From Manduca sexta (taxonomy: Eukaryota > Arthropoda > Insecta > Lepidoptera > Sphingidae), in assembly GCF_014839805.1 (NCBI RefSeq), contig NC_051140.1:13289826-13353825 (forward strand): a stretch of DNA of 64,000 bases, given 5' to 3'. The position numbers were made by a program, and so were the translations under genes. The notes beneath the pieces are model-generated. The model worked only from the letters and a program-made list of their open reading frames with translations, did not search any database and had not been told where the DNA came from. Shown piece after piece: positions 60,450-64,000 of the stretch (position 1 is the first letter of the stretch; every line of letters starts with the position of its first letter).

Positions 60450-63400
60450 CTGCAAGCACAGATACAACGTTATCATATCATAGTGCCATGTGTTTGTTTA
60501 CTATTTATTATAAACTTATTTATACGTAGCAAATGCTTTAAACCTCGTTTATCGTGTGGATATTTCAGTACAAAAAGATTGAGAGTACAACGTCATACCC
60601 TATTATCTTTTTAAGAAGGAAAAATTAATTACTCTAATTATTTCCCCAGCGTATCAACTAGTTAATTAAATAATAAATAATCTTAATATATGTATTGTAT
60701 TATTTTTAAACACTTCTGATAACCTTTGCAGATCAAATGATTCGGGAAAATCCATCGTTGGAATTTCTCATAAATTATTCGTATAAGACAATTTATAACT
60801 AACATGAACTAGATATACCTTTTATAGACATAGACAAAGAACTATATAAAATATATTGTAATAGAATAAATTAAATCAGTGACGATGGCTCGAGCTTTTG
60901 TGACCGTTTCATAACTATTTATTTCGCTCCACCTACTTATTAATCTACATCCGCATTATTGTGCTGATATCATATAGCATAACTAAGCCACTCTTCAAAT
61001 GTAAACTTCCGAAATATCAAAACATGTTTCGATCATTTGAATTATATAACTTTCATAAACCTTGAGGCAGCTTGATGCATTTGTATCAATAAACTAGCTT
61101 TTGCTCGCGGCTCCGCCCGCGTTATAAAGTTTTTCAGGCTAAAGTTTTCCGTTATAAAAGTAGTAGTTTCCCGGGAGCCCTATGTTCTTCCCAGGGTCTC
61201 AAACTGTCTCCATACCAAATTTCCTTTTTATACGTTAGGTAGTTTTTGAGTTTAACACGTTCAGGCAGACAGATGCAGCGGGGGACTTTGTTTTATAATA
61301 TATTTTTTAGAACTTTTTAAGAGGAACAATCCCGTCATACATCGTTGTTGCATAACTAACCGTTTACGCAGCGCACACAACGGAAGCTCTCAAAACTAAT
61401 AAATTTTCCTCGTTTTTGCAACATATTTCATTACTGCTCCGCTCCTATAGGTCATGGCGTGATGATATATAGCCTATAGCACTCCAGGAATAAAGGGCTA
61501 TCCAACACAAAAAGATTTTTTCAGTTCAAACCGGTAGTTCCTGAGATTAGCCATTACTGCTGCGCTCCTATTGGTCATGGCGTGATGATATATAGCCTAT
61601 AGCACTCCAGGAATAAAGGGCTATCCAACACAAAAAGATTTTTTCATTTAAAGCCGGTAATTCCTGAGATTAGCCATTACTGCTGCGCTCCTATTGGTCA
61701 TAGCGTGATGATATATAGCCTATAGCGCTCCACAAATAAAGGGCTATCCAACACGAAACGAATTTATCAGTTTAAACCGGTAGTTCCTGAGATTAGCCAT
61801 TACTGCTCCGCTCCTATTGGGTATAGCGTGATGATATATAGCTTATAGCACTCCACGAACAAAGGGCTATCCAACGCAAAAATAATTTTTCAGTTTGGTC
61901 CGGTAGTTCCTGAGATTAGCCATTATTGCTCCGCTCCTATTGGGTATAGTGTGATGATATATAGCCTATAGCACTCCACGAACAAAGGGCTATCCAACAC
62001 AAAAAGATTTTTCAGTTCCATCCGGTAGTTCCTGAGATTAGCCATTACTGCTCCGCTCCTATTGGGTATAGCGTGATGATATATAGCCTATAGCACTCCA
62101 CGAACAAAAGGCTATCCAACGCAAAAAGAATTTTTCAGTTTGGACCGGTAGTTCTTGAGATTAGCCATTACTGCTCCGCTCCTATTGGGTATAGCGTGAT
62201 GATATATAACCTATAGCACTCCACGAACAAAGGGCTATCCAACGCAAAAAGAATTTTTCAGTTTGGGCCGGTAGTTCCTGAGATTAGCCATTACTGCTCC
62301 GCTCCTATTGGGTATAGCGTGATGATATATAGCCTATAGCACTCCACGAACAAAAGGCTATCCAACGCAAAAAGAATTTTTCAGTTTGGACCGGTAGTTC
62401 CTGAGATTAGCGCGTTCAAACAAACAAACAAACAAACAAACAAACAAACTCTTCAGCTTTATATAATAGTATAGATTAGTTTACATCAGGATTTGCGGTT
62501 CACCTTCTGAATATGCGAATCCTCATTGCCATATTATTATCACGAAAAGAACACTAAATTAAAGTAATAGATATCTAACAAAATTGTACATTAACAATCA
62601 AAATGATAACGTGTTAACTTCACGCGAATAGCAAACTAGCATTGAAGCTCCTACATTTTGCAACCCACACAAAAATCGATCATTTGCGTATTGAATTACC
62701 AATTCAGCTTTATCTAGCCTCGTTTGACGTCATTCAAACCCACAGCAATTGCGCTTATCCGAGATTTCATAATAAGTTCCAGCCAGCCCCATTGACTGCG
62801 ACCTAAATGCTCAATTAGTTTACAGACAAAATGACCTATATTAACATCAGTTTATGATGTAACAACTTACATGCAGTAAAAGATTAAAATCATACACATA
62901 ATGGCTTATAAATACATTAAAAGTAGGCTGTTAGCTCTCTATATGTACATTTGTTAGGACATGATGTAAAATGGATTTTAGAACAAGACGGAAACGAATA
63001 GCTATTATTGAATATTTTATAGTTATTCTAAACTCACTTTTAATGTAAAAAACTAATCTAAAATAGTTTGAATTGGATCAAATGTTTTCATTTCAAAACA
63101 ATGTTAACCATCCACTAAAAGCAAGGGTTAACGTGCTCTTTGAATAAAAATGTGTAATACTCTCATATAAGTAAGAACATGAGAGACTATGTATTCGAGA
63201 GAAGCACATCAAACTTGGCTCCACATCATACCCGCGCGATGTTCAACCAAATATACTATTTCTATACAAGGTGCTACTTTTTGTTTCACGAACCCCACGT
63301 GATATCTCAAATAAGTATTCTTTATCAGTCGATTTATAAATTCGTTTGGCAATAAACATACTAACACCATAAAAAAACATATACCCATCTATTTATGAAG

Positions 63401-63662
63401 TCCTGCTAGAAAGGTGAAGTTCTCATAATATAGTATGGCTTACGATCATAATGTTAATAATAACAATCAATTCACTATCCACGTGATGTTGTTGCATATA
63501 AAATGATTATCACACTGACCTCAAGTCTGAAGTTAAGCACGTGAGCGGAGGTCTGGTGATGCGGCACCGTGACGACGCGGGAAACCGGAAAGTATCCGGG
63601 ATGGCTCGCCGTCACCTCGTAGTGGCCCGGGGTCAGCAGCCGGTAGTAATCGCCGTAAGGAC
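60318..63662 (-). CDS. metallocarboxypeptidase, M14 N/E type, last two exons (partial)
   Basis: Exons 63662-63520 and 60449-60318. The first gives GPYGDYYRLLTPGHYEVTAS then HPGYFPVSRVVTVPHHQTSA, ending NFRLE. This is the beta-sandwich transthyretin-like domain that follows the catalytic domain in carboxypeptidases D, E, M and N (GDYWRLL(V/T)PG.Y.VTASAPGY). The final exon adds a 43-residue tail, TAG-free to TAA at 60318. The catalytic domain with HxxE..H zinc ligands is right of the window. Such enzymes remove C-terminal Lys/Arg, often from neuropeptides. Which subtype cannot be decided from this part. Confidence 0.85.
61094..62475 (-). mobile_element. long non-autonomous Helitron with 8-unit tandem array, copy 5
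   Basis: Plus-strand limits are CTAGCTTTTGCTCGCGGC (61094) and atagtataGA (62475), inserted between A (61093) and T (62476). On the element's own strand it begins TCTATACTATTATATAAAGC and ends in a GC hairpin and CTAG. No ORF. It sits in the last intron of the carboxypeptidase gene. Confidence 0.88.
61429..62411. repeat. minisatellite inside Helitron copy 5, 8 units of about 123 bp
   Basis: Units start with catta(c/t)tgct at 61429, 61552, 61675, 61798, 61921, 62043, 62166 and 62289. They are followed by a CAAA microsatellite at about 62418-62450. Later units resemble one another more than the first ones do. Confidence 0.92.
62476..63519 (-). other. rest of last carboxypeptidase intron
   Basis: AT-rich, nothing recognised besides the Helitron next to it. 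Confidence 0.6.
63520..63662 (-). CDS. carboxypeptidase exon, transthyretin-like domain
   Basis: Acceptor tggcgcag, donor GAG|gtcagt, 143 nt. Enters with 2 nt of a split Gly codon, leaves in phase 0. The plus-strand sequence shows no competing frame of note. Confidence 0.88.
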
Positions 63663-64000
63663 CTGCGCCAAAATTAATGCTGACAATCACAATAATAAAA
63701 CTTATTTATAAAAGTACTTGAGAACCGGCTACTGCAACAATAAAACCAATGTTAATTGCATCTACTACCTTAAATGCTTATGTAACTCATGGACTGGTCA
63801 TTAAATTTACAAATGTGTTTAAATCTATTGGACCAAAATGTGCTGTTGATGACCAAATTGAGTGTGGGTACGAAGTTAGGAAAGTTTCGGGAGTTAAAAA
63901 CAAGATAACACACGCATCTAAAAGTGGCTTTGATAAAACACAGTAAGCAAGTTAGCAAAGTAAGCAATCAATAGGTATTTTAAGCCCCAAGCATTGTTTA
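63663..64000 (-). other. upstream intron of the carboxypeptidase gene, to window edge
   Basis: No further exon seen. Overlapping open frames on both strands (63749-63967) resemble no protein family. Confidence 0.5.

Noticed and set aside
61429..62411. Regular repeat array considered as a CRISPR-like array
   Set aside because: Units are contiguous 123 bp near-copies without unique spacers, inside a eukaryotic transposon.

Overview
This is a 64 kb piece of an AT-rich insect nuclear genome, almost certainly from a moth or butterfly. The genes are insect-type with long introns. The repeats also point to Lepidoptera: a maT-type (DD37D) mariner, short non-autonomous Helitrons ending in CTAG, and tRNA-derived SINEs with a lepidopteran look. 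There is no bacterial or viral gene content. Bases 1-270 are an assembly gap.

Left block (about 0.3-27 kb). The minus strand carries the 5' half of a synapsin gene: six exons between 27035 and 21923, from the RRFS phosphorylation site of domain A into the ATP-grasp-like domain C. The remaining 3' exons are not seen and must lie left of the window, so the intron after 21923 is longer than 21 kb. A complete six-exon TIMP (tissue inhibitor of metalloproteinases) gene lies inside that intron on the opposite strand (plus, 15754-21226). A 1.3 kb maT transposon with TA target duplication and a single frameshift lies in turn inside TIMP intron 4 (18161-19466). This is a three-level nest. The TIMP-in-synapsin arrangement is the one known from vertebrates and Drosophila.

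Middle block (27-36 kb). It is mostly non-coding. Two weak minus-strand splice-bounded segments (28.7 and 30.3 kb) and a GC-rich patch with a splice donor (35.5 kb) may be leader exons of synapsin or of an unrecognised gene. The GC-rich patch is head-to-head with the next gene.

Right block (36-58 kb). A complete zona pellucida (ZP) domain, single-pass membrane protein gene runs on the plus strand: 11 coding exons, 36123-55174, 392 residues, with all splice phases consistent. A signal-peptide exon is separated from the ZP module by an 11.8 kb intron. Such proteins organise the apical extracellular matrix or cuticle in insect epithelia. Its last intron and 3' flank are crowded with Helitrons, a SINE and a decayed non-LTR retrotransposon.

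Right edge (60.3-63.7 kb). The last two coding exons of a metallocarboxypeptidase (M14 N/E type, transthyretin-like C-terminal domain) lie on the minus strand. The rest of the gene is right of the window. Its last intron holds the largest Helitron, with eight copies of a unit of about 123 bp.

Most of the window is intron or intergenic DNA without recognisable genes. Gene identities rest on recognising protein families from translated exons, and all exon borders were read by eye.
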